A program made the position numbers and the translations under genes. DNA of 64,000 nucleotides from an uncultured cyanobacterium (lineage in GTDB: Bacteria; Cyanobacteriota; Cyanobacteriia; PCC-6307; Cyanobiaceae): NCBI GenBank assembly GCA_903858015.1, contig CAIOGZ010000092.1, positions 62,001-126,000 on the forward strand. The letters run 5' to 3'. Below are positions 16,786-27,117 of this stretch, piece by piece (the first letter of the stretch is position 1; the number at the start of each line of letters is the position of its first letter). The notes beneath the pieces are model-generated. The model was given only the letters and a program-made list of their open reading frames with translations. It searched no databases and had not been told where the DNA came from.

Positions 16786-17066
16786 AGGCCAGCGAAGCTG
16801 GGCGCGGCTGCCGGCAGGCCCTCGAACAGATCGGCAATCTCGCCAACGGCGATTTGATCGAAATCGTCGGGCACGGAGCACTGCCCCGCCAGCAGACCAA
16901 GCCGGCGCCGGGGGGGATTGGCGGGGTCGTCGTCGGCCCCGGCCAGGCGGGTGACCTGCACCAGCGGCTTGCCGGCTTTGCAGATCACGAAACCCTCGCC
17001 GGCCACCGCCTCCGCCACGAGCCAGGAGAGATGGGTCTTGGCTTCGCGGCGGTTGACCTGGCGCAC
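16782..17066 (-). CDS. Phd/YefM-family antitoxin
   Basis: 94 residues. N-terminal Phd fold: MRQVNRREAKTHLSWLVAEA and EGFVICKAGKPLVQVTRL. The C-terminal part, RRRLGLLAGQCSVPDDFDQI then EIADLFEG, is the toxin-binding tail seen in many cyanobacterial Phd antitoxins. It is coupled to the downstream toxin by a four-base overlap. Confidence 0.9.
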   Translation of the reverse strand: MRQVNRREAKTHLSWLVAEAVAGEGFVICKAGKPLVQVTRLAGADDDPANPPRRRLGLLAGQCSVPDDFDQIAVGEIADLFEGLPAAAPSFAGL

Positions 17067-17331
17067 GAGAGCGATGGTGGAGTCGCCTTAGTTGAACCAA
17101 GACAGTGGGTTCGCTCCCCCACGGCCGACAACCAGAGCAGCCGCCAGCAGGGCCGCCCGATCGCGTTCAGCAACCGGGGCGGCCGCCAACCAGACGACGA
17201 CGCAGGCGCCGGCTCCAGCCGAAAGCTGCCGGCACCATTGATGCATCAGGCGCCAGGCCCAAAAGCAGGGCAAGGACTGAGCCCAATGGTTCTGGCGCCC
17301 CTAGATTTAAGAATCACAGCAGGCCAACCCC

Positions 17332-17972
17332 GTGGCCCTGGCGCCGTCAGCTGCAACCGCCCTAACCCCTGAGCTGGAGCCCGTGCCGCTGCTGCTGCCC
17401 TGGGATCTACGGCTAACGCCGGAACAGTTCGAGCGGGTGTGCCAGGCCAATCCAGAGGCGGTGCTGGAACTGTCGGCTGATGGAGCGTTGATTGCCATGA
17501 CGCCAACGGCCGGCGAACGGGTAGCCGCAATGGTGAAATCGCTTACCAACTGCGTGCCTTCTGCAGGCGGCACCGGGACTGGCGGATGTTCGACAGCTCC
17601 ACAGGCTTCCGCCTGGCGGATTCCTCTGTGCTCAGCCCCGATGGCTCCCTGCTGCGCGAAGACCGCTGGCTGGCCCTTAGCCCTGAGCAGCGCCGCCGCT
17701 TCCCGCCCCTGTGCCCTGAGCTGGTGATCGAGCTGGCCAGCCCCAGCGACGAAGGCCCCCGCGGCGTCTCAGCCTTGCGCCGCAAAATGGCCCTCTACCA
17801 GGCCAACGGCGCCCGCCTCGGCTGGCTGCTGCTTCCCCACGAGCGGGCTGTGGAGATCTGGCGGGGTGGTCAGCAGGGGATGGCCGAGCGGCTGGACAAC
17901 GCCAGCCGGCTGGATGGCGTTGGGCTGGCCGAGGGGCTAGCGCTGGATTTGGAGGAGATCTGGGCGCTGTGA
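17332..17972 (+). pseudogene. Uma2-family (DUF820) endonuclease gene broken by a one-base deletion
   Basis: The N-terminal frame reads LPWDLRLTPEQFERVCQANP and LELSADGALIAMTPTAGERVAA. At about 17527-17532 the reading must move to another frame to continue NGEIAYQLRAFCRRHRDW, FDSSTGFRLADSSVLSPDGS and LCPELVIELASPSDEG, the PD-(D/E)XK-like core of Uma2 proteins. The shift fits loss of a single base (not in a homopolymer). The downstream frame (17586-17972) could still make a truncated protein. Uma2 proteins are very common in cyanobacteria and of unknown role. Confidence 0.8.
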
Positions 17973-18015
17973 GCTGCGGCTCTAGGCACCCCTGGCCAGC
18001 CGACCAGACCAGGCC

Positions 18016-18042
18016 AATAAAAAAGCCGTCACACAGGACGGC
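18016..18042 (-). terminator. Rho-independent terminator of gap2
   Basis: On the minus strand, GCCGTC - six-base loop - GACGGC is followed by a run of six T. It lies 30 bases beyond the gap2 stop. Confidence 0.85.
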
Positions 18043-18071
18043 CCGGTAACAGGAGGGGACTGCCCCCAGCC

Positions 18072-19094
18072 TTACTTCCAGTTCTTGGCCACCACCTCGG
18101 CGAGATCAACAACGCGCTGGCTATAGCCCCACTCGTTGTCATACCAGGAGATCACCTTCACCATGTTGCCATCCATCACCAGGGTGAGATCGGCATCCAC
18201 GATCGTGGATTCATCGGTGCCGGCGTGGTCGGTGGACACCAGGGGCAGGTCGCAGTACTTGATGATGCCCTTCATGCCGTTCTGGGAAGACTCCTTAAAG
18301 ATGTTGTTCACCTCTTCTTTGGTGGTGGCGCGGCTCACTTCAAGCACCATATCCACCACCGACACGTTCGGGGTGGGTACCCGCAGGGCGATGCCATTGA
18401 GCTTGCCCTTCATCGGCGGATAAACCAGCGCCACGGCGGTGGCGGCACCGGTGCTGGTGGGCACAATATTGACAGCGGCGGCGCGGGCGCGGCGCAGATC
18501 GCGGTGGGAGGCATCCAGGATGCGCTGGTCGCCGGTATAGCTGTGGGTGGTGGTCATCATGCCCTTGACGATGCCGAGCGATTGGTCGAGCACCTTCACC
18601 AGCGGCGCCATGCAGTTGGTGGTGCAGCTGGCGTTGCTGATGATGTCGAAATCTTCGTGGCGGTATTGATCGGCATTCACGCCCACCACGAAGGTGCCAA
18701 CACCTTCACCCTTGCCGGGGGCCGTGATCAACACCTTCTTGGCACCAGCCTCGATATGCTTGCCAGCACCTTTCTGATCAATAAACACACCGGTGGCTTC
18801 GATCACAAGATCGACACCCCACTCTTTCCAGGGCAGGTTGAGGGGATTGCGATCCGAGAAGCACTTGATGTGCTTGCCATTGACAACGATTGTGTCGTCG
18901 GTATAGCTCACTTCCGCATTGCGGATGTGGCCGAGCATGGTGTCGTACTGGAGCAGGTGGGAGTTCGTCCTCGGATCGGAGGTGTCGTTGAGCCCCACCA
19001 CCTCAATGCCGGTGTTCGCCCCGCGGCTGAGCCAGCAACGCATGAAGTTGCGGCCGATGCGGCCGAATCCATTGATCGCTACGCGCAGGGTCAT
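18072..19094 (-). CDS. gap2: Glyceraldehyde-3-phosphate dehydrogenase, photosynthetic NAD(P) type
   Basis: 340 residues. The N-terminal Rossmann fold begins [15 protein letters not shown]; the catalytic cysteine is in [12 protein letters not shown], and the C terminus ends [15 protein letters not shown]. In cyanobacteria Gap2 works in the Calvin cycle and gluconeogenesis. The linkage with murC-murB and thiL matches other picocyanobacteria. It has its own terminator, and a TATGAT box lies 44 bases upstream of the start. Confidence 0.95.
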   Translation of the reverse strand: MTLRVAINGFGRIGRNFMRCWLSRGANTGIEVVGLNDTSDPRTNSHLLQYDTMLGHIRNAEVSYTDDTIVVNGKHIKCFSDRNPLNLPWKEWGVDLVIEATGVFIDQKGAGKHIEAGAKKVLITAPGKGEGVGTFVVGVNADQYRHEDFDIISNASCTTNCMAPLVKVLDQSLGIVKGMMTTTHSYTGDQRILDASHRDLRRARAAAVNIVPTSTGAATAVALVYPPMKGKLNGIALRVPTPNVSVVDMVLEVSRATTKEEVNNIFKESSQNGMKGIIKYCDLPLVSTDHAGTDESTIVDADLTLVMDGNMVKVISWYDNEWGYSQRVVDLAEVVAKNWK

Positions 19095-19137
19095 GGCAGA
19101 AAGCGGCGAAACCCGCTACAGGGTGATTCGGCCGCAA

Positions 19138-19143
19138 ATCATA
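19138..19143 (-). promoter_or_regulatory. Possible -10 box for gap2
   Basis: TATGAT on the minus strand, 44 bases upstream of the gap2 ATG, in a locally A/T-rich patch. No good -35 hexamer is visible at the normal spacing. Confidence 0.35.
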
Positions 19144-19444
19144 CAGAAATAGGAGGCCGCCCCCCAGCAGCCGGGCCCACAACCCTTTCCCCAACTGGTT
19201 TTGCGGCTGTTGCCCGGCCGAATCAGCGCAGCGGCTGCCCGGCCCAACCGGCTTGATTGGTCGGCACGCAGGCTCGCAGCGGCCGCCGCCTGGCGCCGCG
19301 CCGCCCAGCGGCCCCAGGCAGCGGCCTGGCCAGCGCTGGACAGCCGCCGCCCTGGCCCCAAGGCATGCGAAGCAACTCGTAAACCACACCGGCGCCACAG
19401 ATGCCGCATGCCGCCGTATTTTCGGCAGGATTGGGGAGAAGCAA

Positions 19445-20917
19445 TTGGGCCTGCAGCTCGACCGCCAGCAGTCGTTTCACTTCATCGGCGTGGGCGGAAT
19501 CGGCATGTCGGCCCTGGCGGGGATCCTGGCCAGCCGCGGCTTCAGCGTCAGTGGCTCCGACCCCCGGGACAATGCCGTCACCCAGGCGCTCCGCCAAGCG
19601 GGGGTTCGCATCTTCCACGAGCAACAAGCCGCCACCATCACCGCCATCCGCCAGGGGCGATCGCCAGGGGCCGAAGCGGGAGCAAGCCGCCCCCAACCCC
19701 TGGTGGTGTTGAGCTCCGCCGTGCCGGAAAGCAATCCGGAAGTGCGGGAGGCCCGCCGCCACGGCCTCACCCTCTGCCATCGCTCCGATGTGTTGGCCGC
19801 CCTGATCGCTGGCCAGCCCTCGATCGCCGTGGCCGGCACCCACGGCAAAACCACCACCAGCACCCTGGTGGCCACCCTGCTGGAGGCCACCGGCCACGAC
19901 CCCACCGCCGTGATTGGGGGCATCGTGCCGGCCTTCGGCAGCAACGGCCGTGACGGCCATGGCCGCCTGCTGGTGGCCGAAGCCGATGAATCCGATGGTT
20001 CGTTGGTGAAATTCGCCGCCGAGCTCGGCCTGATCACCAACCTCGAACTCGACCACACCGATCACTACCCCGACCTGGACGCCCTGGTGGCCACCCTGCA
20101 GCGCTTCGCCCAGGGCTGCAGCCAGCTGCTGGCCAACCACGACTGTCCGATCCTGCGCAAACACTTCGATGCCAGCAGCTGGTGGTCGACCGAAACCGCA
20201 GAAGGGGTGGCCTTCGCCGCCATCGCCCGCGAAGAACGGGGGGATGGCACCCGGGCCGATTTCTTCGAAAACGGCAGCCTTGTGGGCAGTTTCGACTTAC
20301 CCCTACCCGGCCGCCACAACCTCAGCAATGCCACCGCCGCCATCGCCGCCTGTCGCCTCGAAGGCATACCCTTCGCCGACCTCTGCGCAGCCATGGCCCG
20401 GCTCAGGACCCCCGGCCGCCGCTTCGATTGTCGCGGCATCTGGGCCGATCGGATCGTGGTCGACGACTACGCCCACCACCCCAGCGAAGTGGCGGCCACC
20501 CTGCAGATGGCCCGGCTGATGGTGGAAACCGGCCGCAGCCCCCTACCCCGCCAACCCCACCGGCTCGTGGCGGTGTTCCAGCCGCATCGCTACAGCCGCA
20601 CCGCCCAATTTCTGCAGGAATTTGCTATCGCCCTCAGCGCCGCCGATCTAGTTCTAGTCGCCCCCCTTTATGCCGCCGGCGAGGCCCCGATCGCCGGGGC
20701 TTCGAGTGTGGCCCTGGCCGCGGCGGTGCGGGCCCGCATCCCCGGCCGCACCGTCGAGGCCAGCCGCGATCTCCAGGAGTTGGCGCAGCAGGTGGCCCAG
20801 CTCACCGAAGCGGGCGATCTGGTGCTGGCGATGGGAGCCGGGGATGTGAACAGCCTCTGGGATCGCCTCCAGAGCCTGGAATCGGAAGCCAGCGCCGCCA
20901 CCGCGCTGGTGGCCTGA
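19445..20917 (+). CDS. murC: UDP-N-acetylmuramate--L-alanine ligase
   Basis: 490 residues from TTG 19445, which follows a GGGGAGAAG ribosome-binding site and places [18 protein letters not shown] close to the N terminus as in other MurC proteins. The frame stays open upstream to 19253 but that part is not MurC-like. MurC adds L-alanine to UDP-MurNAc. Motifs: [14 protein letters not shown] (ATP loop), EADESDGS and the C-terminal [12 protein letters not shown] and [10 protein letters not shown]. MurB follows after one base. Confidence 0.93.
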   Translation: MGLQLDRQQSFHFIGVGGIGMSALAGILASRGFSVSGSDPRDNAVTQALRQAGVRIFHEQQAATITAIRQGRSPGAEAGASRPQPLVVLSSAVPESNPEVREARRHGLTLCHRSDVLAALIAGQPSIAVAGTHGKTTTSTLVATLLEATGHDPTAVIGGIVPAFGSNGRDGHGRLLVAEADESDGSLVKFAAELGLITNLELDHTDHYPDLDALVATLQRFAQGCSQLLANHDCPILRKHFDASSWWSTETAEGVAFAAIAREERGDGTRADFFENGSLVGSFDLPLPGRHNLSNATAAIAACRLEGIPFADLCAAMARLRTPGRRFDCRGIWADRIVVDDYAHHPSEVAATLQMARLMVETGRSPLPRQPHRLVAVFQPHRYSRTAQFLQEFAIALSAADLVLVAPLYAAGEAPIAGASSVALAAAVRARIPGRTVEASRDLQELAQQVAQLTEAGDLVLAMGAGDVNSLWDRLQSLESEASAATALVA

Positions 20918-20918
20918 G

Positions 20919-21851
20919 GTGGCGCCAGGCTCCCAGCCACCCCCTGATCTGCGCCAGGCATTAGGCCTGCGCCAGGCGGTGGGCCTTCAGGAGTTCACGA
21001 CCTGGCGGGTGGGTGGACCCGCCGAATGGTTCGCCGAACCCGCAGACCAGCAGCAGCTGGTCGCCCTGTTGGCTTGGGCAGCCCAGGGCGGAATGCCCTA
21101 CCGCGTGATCGGGGCCGGCTCCAACCTGCTGATCGCCGATCAAGGTCTGGCGGGGCTCACGATCTGCAACCGCCGCCTGCAGGGCAGCCGGCTGAACGCT
21201 GCCAGCGGTGTGGTGGAAGCCGAGGCGGGCGAACCGATCCCGAGCCTGGCCCGCAAGCTGGCCCGGGCCGGCCTGCATGGCCTGGAATGGGCCGTCGGCA
21301 TCCCGGGCACCGTCGGTGGAGCGGCCGTGATGAATGCCGGTGCCCAGGGGGGTTGCACCGCTGAATGGCTCGATTCTGTGCTCGTGCTCGACCCCGCCCG
21401 GCCGGCAGAGCCCTATCGGATCGCCGCAGCCGATCTCAATTTCGATTACCGCCACAGCCGTCTGCAGCGCGAAGCCCTGGTGGTGCTCTCGGCCCGCTTC
21501 CAGCTGGAGCCCGGCCATGATCCAGCCGAGATCACGGCCCGCACCAGCGCCAACCTGCACAGCCGCACCAGCAGCCAGCCCTACCAGCAGCCCAGCTGCG
21601 GCAGTGTGTTTCGCAACCCCGAACCCGAGAAGGCCGGCCGCCTGATCGAGGCCCTGGGCCTGAAGGGCACCCGCATCGGCGGCGCCGAGGTGTCGCCGAT
21701 CCACGCCAACTTCATCGTCAACAGCGACAATGCCACCGCCGCCGATATCGATGCCCTGATCGCGCTGGTGCAGCAGCGGGTGGAGCAGGCCGCAGGAATC
21801 AGCCTGCATCCGGAGGTCAAACGGCTGGGATTCCCACCAGTCGGGGACTAG
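20919..21851 (+). CDS. murB: UDP-N-acetylenolpyruvoylglucosamine reductase
   Basis: 310 residues, GTG start one base after the murC stop. MurB is the FAD enzyme that makes UDP-MurNAc. Visible: [24 protein letters not shown] (FAD binding), [30 protein letters not shown] and the catalytic-type [18 protein letters not shown] (serine in GSVF), then [12 protein letters not shown]. This is the murC-murB operon. Confidence 0.95.
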   Translation: MAPGSQPPPDLRQALGLRQAVGLQEFTTWRVGGPAEWFAEPADQQQLVALLAWAAQGGMPYRVIGAGSNLLIADQGLAGLTICNRRLQGSRLNAASGVVEAEAGEPIPSLARKLARAGLHGLEWAVGIPGTVGGAAVMNAGAQGGCTAEWLDSVLVLDPARPAEPYRIAAADLNFDYRHSRLQREALVVLSARFQLEPGHDPAEITARTSANLHSRTSSQPYQQPSCGSVFRNPEPEKAGRLIEALGLKGTRIGGAEVSPIHANFIVNSDNATAADIDALIALVQQRVEQAAGISLHPEVKRLGFPPVGD

Positions 21852-21878
21852 CCTGCAATCCCACCCCAGCAGAGCACC

Positions 21879-22220
21879 GTGGCCGGTTTCGGACTTCCCA
21901 ACTTCGGACAGCTCACCGAAGCCTTCCGCAAAGCCCAGCAAATCCAGCAGGACGCCCAGAAACTCCAGGACGAACTCGATGCCATGCAGCTGGAAGGCCA
22001 AAGCACCGATGGCCGGGCCCGGGTGTGGCTGAGCGGCAACCAACAGCCGCTCAAGGTCAGCCTGGATCCCAGTCTGCTGAGTGAATCAGCCAGCAGCGTC
22101 GAAGCGGCCGTGCTCGAAGCCCTCAAGAGCTCCTACGCGGTATCCACCGGCACGATGCGCCAACGCATGGACGAACTCACCGGCGGCCTCGATCTCAATC
22201 TGCCTGGGCTGGGCGGCTGA
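21879..22220 (+). CDS. YbaB/EbfC family nucleoid-associated protein
   Basis: 113 residues, GTG start. The central helix ([22 protein letters not shown]) followed by a beta strand segment ([20 protein letters not shown]) is the YbaB/EbfC fold, a small dimeric DNA-binding protein. It follows murB by 27 bases and overlaps the convergent rsgA by 26 bases. Confidence 0.9.
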   Translation: MAGFGLPNFGQLTEAFRKAQQIQQDAQKLQDELDAMQLEGQSTDGRARVWLSGNQQPLKVSLDPSLLSESASSVEAAVLEALKSSYAVSTGTMRQRMDELTGGLDLNLPGLGG

Positions 22221-23214
22221 GCTGATCGCCTTGGCCACTGCGCCCGGACCGCCGCCGCTGGGAACTGGCCGCGCGCGGGGCAGCCGCAGCCCGCTGCTCC
22301 ACCTCAGCGAGGCACTGGCGGTAGAGCGCAAAGCGAGGCCAGTCGGTGCCCATGGCGCAGCCGGGATCCTCGAGATGGCGGCAGTTGCGAAACCGACAGC
22401 CGGCCAAGGCCAGGCGGCTGCGCAATTCCGGAAAGGCGGCGGCCAGGCTGGTGCCATCCTGCGGCAGGTCAGGCCGGTTGAAACCAGGCGTGTCCGCCAG
22501 CAGCGCCTCAGCCGCCCCCGCCCCAAGCTCCGCTGGGCTGGGGAGGCGAAACAGCTCCACATGGCGGGTGGTGTGGCGCCCCCGTTGCAACCGTCCCGAC
22601 ACCGCGGCCACCCGCAGGGCCAACTGCGGCACGAGGGCATTGAGCAAACTACTCTTACCGGCCCCGGATGGGCCGCAGAGCACGCTGATCCCCGGGCCCC
22701 TGGCCAGCCGCCGCCCCAGGGCCTCCAGGCCCATACCGCTGCGGGTGGAGAGGGGCCACACCGGGTAACCCCAGGCCTCTAACCGCCGGCACCAGTCGCG
22801 CAGCAGCGGCTCCTCCACCAGGTCGGCCTTGCCGAGCACGAGCTCCACGGCGGCCCCCGTGCCCTCGGCGGAGATCAGAAAACGGGTGAGCTGGAGCAAA
22901 TCGAGGGCCGGCTCCGCCAGCGCCGCGATCACCATCACCCGGCTCACATTGGCCACGGCAGGACGCTCCAACAGGTTGTGCCGCGGCTCCACCGCGACCA
23001 CCGCCGCCCGGGCCGCCAACCAGTCGATGGTCTCGAGCCGCACCCGATCCCCCACGCACACCTGCAGACCGGCATGGTCGAGCCTGCTGCGGCGCGTGCA
23101 GAGCAACCGACTGGGCTGGCCCGCTGGGGGCTGCTCCAGTTCCACCCGGCAGAAGTTGGCCTGGAGCGCCACCACCCGGCCCCAGGCGGCCTGATCCGGG
23201 CCGGGCTCAGCCAC
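22195..23214 (-). CDS. rsgA: Ribosome small-subunit-dependent GTPase A
   Basis: 339 residues from GTG 23214, which overlaps the TusA-like stop by 8 bases. RsgA is a circularly permuted GTPase that checks 30S subunit maturation. It has an N-terminal OB fold ([15 protein letters not shown]), G4 (VLGKADLV, with Gly for the usual Asn), G1 ([15 protein letters not shown]), G3 (LADTPGFN) and a C-terminal zinc region ([16 protein letters not shown]). The unusual G4 is a point to check, though such changes occur in RsgA. Confidence 0.93.
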   Translation of the reverse strand: MAEPGPDQAAWGRVVALQANFCRVELEQPPAGQPSRLLCTRRSRLDHAGLQVCVGDRVRLETIDWLAARAAVVAVEPRHNLLERPAVANVSRVMVIAALAEPALDLLQLTRFLISAEGTGAAVELVLGKADLVEEPLLRDWCRRLEAWGYPVWPLSTRSGMGLEALGRRLARGPGISVLCGPSGAGKSSLLNALVPQLALRVAAVSGRLQRGRHTTRHVELFRLPSPAELGAGAAEALLADTPGFNRPDLPQDGTSLAAAFPELRSRLALAGCRFRNCRHLEDPGCAMGTDWPRFALYRQCLAEVEQRAAAAPRAASSQRRRSGRSGQGDQLSRPAQAD

Positions 23215-23482
23215 GGCGGATCCGCAGGCGCACGCCGCCGGGGCTGGGCCCAGCCGCCGCTTCAGCGAGCCACTCGACCGCGTGGCCTTCGCTGCGCAGC
23301 CCCTCGGCCACCATCCGCTCCGGTTCGCCCGCATCCAGATCCACCAGCAGCAGACCCCCCGGCGGCAGCTGCTCGAGGGCGAGGCGGCTGCGCACGTAGT
23401 TGAGCGGGCAGGGGGTACCGCAGAGGTTGAGATGCAAAGCCGAAGCGGGGATGGGCTCGTCGCCAAGGGGTAGATCCGCCAT
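23207..23482 (-). CDS. TusA-like sulfurtransferase
   Basis: 91 residues from ATG 23482, five bases after dnaJ. The motif LCGTPCPLNYVR (Cys21, Cys25) is the CPxx active site of the TusA/SirA family, small proteins that pass sulfur to tRNA or cofactor synthesis. LEQLPPGGLLLVDLDAGEPE matches the second strand-helix unit. The gene order dnaJ - this gene - rsgA is shared with other picocyanobacteria. Confidence 0.85.
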   Translation of the reverse strand: MADLPLGDEPIPASALHLNLCGTPCPLNYVRSRLALEQLPPGGLLLVDLDAGEPERMVAEGLRSEGHAVEWLAEAAAGPSPGGVRLRIRRG

Positions 23483-23487
23483 GGCGC

Positions 23488-24606
23488 TCAACCTCCAAAC
23501 AGGCCGCCAAACAGGCCGCTCTTGTGGGGCGAGCGCTGGTCCTTGCGGCTGTGGTGGCCAGCCAACTGTTCCAACAGCTTCCGTTCCTCACCATTAAGGC
23601 GGGTCGGGATCTGCACCTTCACGGTGAACTGGTGGTTGCCGCGGGCGACGGGGTTGCCGAGGCGGGGCACCCCCTTGCCCTTGAGGGTGAGCACGGTGGC
23701 GGGCTGGGTGCCGGCTGGAATCTCCAACGACTCCTTGCCATCCACGGTCTCCACCTCAATCGTGTCGCCCAGGATCGCCTGCAGGTAGCTGATCGGCAGA
23801 TCGGAAAGGATGGTGGTGCCATCGCGGCGCAGCTCGGGATCGGAGCGCACCCCCAAAAACACATAGAGATCGCCAACGCTGCCGCCGCGCTGGCCCGCAT
23901 TGCCCTCGTTGGCGACCCGCAACCGCGTACCGGTGTCGACCCCTGCCGGGATGTTGAGGCGCAGCTTCTTGGTCACCTGTTGGAGCCCCTGGCCCTGGCA
24001 GGCGGTGCAGGGATCGGCGATCGTCTGGCCCGTGCCTTCGCAGCCGGGACAGGGGGCCACCTGGGTGAAGCTGCCGAAGGGGGTGCGGGTGGCGCGGCGC
24101 ACCTGGCCGGCGCCGGAGCAGGTGCCGCAGGTGGTGGGACCACTGCCAGCCTTGGCTCCGGAACCACTACAGGTGGAGCAGGTTTCCAGATGGCGCAGCT
24201 GGACCTCCTTCTCGGCGCCGAACACCGCCTCGCTGAAATCGATCGTCAGGTCGAGGCGCAGGTCGTCGCCCTGGCGGGGACCCCGGCGGCGGGGGCCTCC
24301 GGCGGCGGCACCACCGAAGCCGCTGAAAAAGGTTTCGAACAGGTCGGCAAAGCCGCCCATGTCCCCCATGTCGGGCGTGCCAGCGCTGCCGCCGAGGCCG
24401 GCCTCGCCGAATTGGTCGTAGCGCGCCTTGGTCTGGGGATCACTGAGCACCTCGTAGGCGCGGCCGATCTCCTTGAAGCGGTCCTCCGCTCCGGGGTCCT
24501 TGTTGACGTCGGGGTGGTACTGACGCGCCAGGCGGCGAAAGGCGCGTTTGATGGTGTCGGCATCGGCGTCGCGACCCACCTCCAGCAGGGTGTAGTAATC
24601 GGCCAT
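23488..24606 (-). CDS. dnaJ: Chaperone DnaJ (type I Hsp40)
   Basis: 372 residues with the complete type I layout: J domain with HPD at 31-33, G/F-rich linker ([15 protein letters not shown]), four CxxCxGxG zinc repeats ([32 protein letters not shown]) and a C-terminal substrate domain. Stimulates DnaK. Its ATG overlaps the grpE stop by one base (TGATG). No CIRCE element was seen upstream of the operon. Confidence 0.97.
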   Translation of the reverse strand: MADYYTLLEVGRDADADTIKRAFRRLARQYHPDVNKDPGAEDRFKEIGRAYEVLSDPQTKARYDQFGEAGLGGSAGTPDMGDMGGFADLFETFFSGFGGAAAGGPRRRGPRQGDDLRLDLTIDFSEAVFGAEKEVQLRHLETCSTCSGSGAKAGSGPTTCGTCSGAGQVRRATRTPFGSFTQVAPCPGCEGTGQTIADPCTACQGQGLQQVTKKLRLNIPAGVDTGTRLRVANEGNAGQRGGSVGDLYVFLGVRSDPELRRDGTTILSDLPISYLQAILGDTIEVETVDGKESLEIPAGTQPATVLTLKGKGVPRLGNPVARGNHQFTVKVQIPTRLNGEERKLLEQLAGHHSRKDQRSPHKSGLFGGLFGG

Positions 24607-25373
24607 CAGCCGGCCTGCTCCTCGCGGCCAGCCTCACCATCCCCGGCAGAACCGCCGCCGGCAGAACCACCGCCGGCGGGACCGGGGCCCATCGACACCG
24701 TGACCAGGGCGTGGCGCAAAACCCGGCCATTGAGGTGGTAGCCCCGCTGCAGCTCTTCGATCACCACATCTTCCGGGTGATCTTGGCTGGGTTGTCGCGA
24801 CACCGCCTCGTGCAGGGAAGGGTCGAAGACCTCGCCCTCCACCCGCATCGGGGAAACACCAAGCTGCTTGAACGCATCGACGAGCTGTTTGTAGATGCCC
24901 TGGTAGCTGCGGTGCAGAACCTGGGCCTCTTCGCTCTCGGGGTTGAGCTGCTGACGGGCGCGGTCGAAATTATCGACCACCGGCAGGATCTCAGTCAGGG
25001 TGCTGCAGGCGATCTTGATGCGGATGTCGTCCTGATCGCGACTCTGACGCTTGCGGAAGTTGTCAAAGTCTGCGGCAATCCGCATCGATTGCTCCCGCAG
25101 GGTCTGGTGATCCTTGCGCAGGGAGGCCAGCTCGGCTTCGAGTTCCTGCTGGCGGCCGGCTGCGGCGTTCTCGGCGCTGCCGGCGGCGCCCGGCGCGGCG
25201 GCTTCAGCAGCCCCAGCCGCAGCGGAGCGATCGACTCCTAAACCAGGCTCCGAGGCGGGCTCGGGCTGTCCTTGGGGGACCACGCCGCTGGCCTCCTGGC
25301 CAAGGGGCTCCTGGGGATCACCGCCGGCAGCTCCGGCCAGGGACGTGTCGCCGCTCATGCTCGCAGGGGTCAA
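24606..25373 (-). CDS. grpE: Nucleotide exchange factor GrpE
   Basis: 255 residues. Long N-terminal A/G/E-rich region (about residues 1-70), then a coiled coil ([20 protein letters not shown]) and the GrpE core ([60 protein letters not shown]). Releases ADP from DnaK. First gene of grpE-dnaJ-tusA-rsgA, divergent from pilB with ~180 bases between starts. Confidence 0.95.
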   Translation of the reverse strand: MTPASMSGDTSLAGAAGGDPQEPLGQEASGVVPQGQPEPASEPGLGVDRSAAAGAAEAAAPGAAGSAENAAAGRQQELEAELASLRKDHQTLREQSMRIAADFDNFRKRQSRDQDDIRIKIACSTLTEILPVVDNFDRARQQLNPESEEAQVLHRSYQGIYKQLVDAFKQLGVSPMRVEGEVFDPSLHEAVSRQPSQDHPEDVVIEELQRGYHLNGRVLRHALVTVSMGPGPAGGGSAGGGSAGDGEAGREEQAG

Positions 25374-25550
25374 GTTCGGATCAGCTCATGTTGCTGCGCA
25401 GCACCGCCCCACCACAAGCGGCGGAAGCCCGCACCTCCAGGCCGCTGCCGCCGTGACCCCGGCCGGGGCCCGGGCCGAGCTGGCGGGCCGCAGCAACAGC
25501 ATCGCTCCAGCAGCAAGAGCATCACGGCAGCAGCAGAATCACATTCAATA

Positions 25551-27113
25551 ATGCGCAGAGGGCCAGCATCCCTGGCGCAGCTGTTGATATGGCCTGATCT
25601 TCAGGGCAAGGCCGTGATGCTGGAAGGGGCGGGCCCGGCGACGGGCGGGGGTCATGGCTGGTCGGCGCCAGCGGCGATCAGGTCGTTCAGGAGGCAAAAA
25701 GCGGCACGCAATTCGGCCCTGATCGGCTCGATCGAGCCTGCCGGCCAGGCGCCGGCAGCAGGCCTCAGCCAGCCCGAAGACCTGGAGGCCAGCAACCAAC
25801 GCGACAGCAACTCGCCCGTGCTGCAGCTGGTGGACCGCATCCTGATCGCGGCACTCACCAACAGCGCCAGCGACATCCATGTCGAGCCCCAGGAACATGA
25901 GCTGCTGATCCGCTTCCGCCAAGACGGCGTGCTGCGTTCGGTCGAGAGCCTGCCCAAGAGCCTGATTCCAGCGGTGACCTCCCGGCTGAAGATCATGGCC
26001 GACCTCGACATCGCCGAGCGGCGATTGCCCCAGGACGGCCGCATCCGTCGCGGCTTCCGAGGCCGCACCATGGACTTCCGGGTCAGCACCCTGCCCAGCC
26101 ATCACGGCGAGAAGGTGGTGCTGCGATTGCTGGACAGCGGCGCGACCCAACTAGGCCTCGACAGCCTGATCACCGATGAGCGGGCCCGCGCCGGGCTGCG
26201 GGAGATCGGCGGCAAGCCCTTCGGCATGGTGCTGGTGACCGGTCCCACCGGCTCCGGCAAATCGACCACGCTCTATTCGCTGTTGGCCGAGCGCAACGAC
26301 CCCAGCATCAATATCTCCACGGTCGAAGATCCAATCGAATACACCCTGCAAGGCATCACCCAGACCCAGGTCAACCGCGACAAGGGACTTGATTTCGGCA
26401 CAGCGCTGCGGGCCTTCATGCGCCAGGATCCCGATGTCCTGCTGGTGGGCGAAACCCGCGACATCGAAACGGCCCGCACCGCCGTCGATGCAGCCCTCAC
26501 GGGCCATCTGGTGCTCACCACCCTCCACTGCAACGACGCCGTCAGCGCCTTCGCCCGGCTCGATGAGATGGGGGTGGAACCCTTCATGGTCAGCGCCGCC
26601 TTGCTCGGGGTGGTCTCCCAGCGCCTGGTCCGGCGGCTCTGCCCGGATTGCCGCCTACCCCACCATCCCGGCAGTGAGGAACTGGGCCGGTTCGGGCTGG
26701 TGGCGAGTGACGAACGACGCATCACCTTCTTCCAACCCCGCATCGAACCACCCGACAGTGGGCACACCTGTGCCAGCTGCCAGGGGAGGGGCTACTGCGG
26801 CCGGGTCGGGGTGTTTGAGGTGCTGACGATGACAGAAAGCCTCGCTTCGGCTGTGGCGAAGCGGGCCAGCACCCACGAATTACGGCGCCTTGCCCTGGAA
26901 GCTGGCATGAAGACCCTGCTGGGCTACGGCCTCGACTTGGTGCGGCAGGGCCTGACAAGCCTCGAGGAGGTGGAACGCATGATCCTGACCGACACCGGCC
27001 TGGAATCGGAACGCCGCGCCCGCGCCCTCCACAGCCTCAGCTGCCGAGGTTGCAACGCAGGGCTAAAGGACGAATGGTTGGAATGCCCCTACTGTCTGCA
27101 ACTGCGGAACTAG
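25551..27113 (+). CDS. pilB: Type IV pilus assembly ATPase PilB-like, short N terminus
   Basis: 520 residues from ATG 25551. T2SSE ATPase core: SASDIHVEPQEHELLIRFRQ, Walker A TGPTGSGKSTTLYSLL, Asp box STVEDPIEYTL, Walker B DPDVLLVGETRD and a CPDC/CASC metal-binding C-M-C region. PilB powers pilus extension. Typical PilB proteins are ~560-670 residues because of an N-terminal MshEN domain; here only ~80 low-complexity residues precede the core. A second CxxC pair closes the protein (Cys498/Cys501 and Cys512/Cys515), an apparent extra zinc ribbon. Followed by pilT after four bases. Confidence 0.9.
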   Translation: MRRGPASLAQLLIWPDLQGKAVMLEGAGPATGGGHGWSAPAAIRSFRRQKAARNSALIGSIEPAGQAPAAGLSQPEDLEASNQRDSNSPVLQLVDRILIAALTNSASDIHVEPQEHELLIRFRQDGVLRSVESLPKSLIPAVTSRLKIMADLDIAERRLPQDGRIRRGFRGRTMDFRVSTLPSHHGEKVVLRLLDSGATQLGLDSLITDERARAGLREIGGKPFGMVLVTGPTGSGKSTTLYSLLAERNDPSINISTVEDPIEYTLQGITQTQVNRDKGLDFGTALRAFMRQDPDVLLVGETRDIETARTAVDAALTGHLVLTTLHCNDAVSAFARLDEMGVEPFMVSAALLGVVSQRLVRRLCPDCRLPHHPGSEELGRFGLVASDERRITFFQPRIEPPDSGHTCASCQGRGYCGRVGVFEVLTMTESLASAVAKRASTHELRRLALEAGMKTLLGYGLDLVRQGLTSLEEVERMILTDTGLESERRARALHSLSCRGCNAGLKDEWLECPYCLQLRN

Positions 27114-27117
27114 AGCC

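Noticed and set aside
18225-19256. 343-codon open frame antisense to gap2
   Set aside because: GAPDH is certain on the minus strand; the plus frame is H/G-rich shadow.
25374-25550. Search for a CIRCE operator upstream of grpE-dnaJ
   Set aside because: No TTAGCACTC/GAGTGCTAA inverted repeat is present in the divergent spacer.
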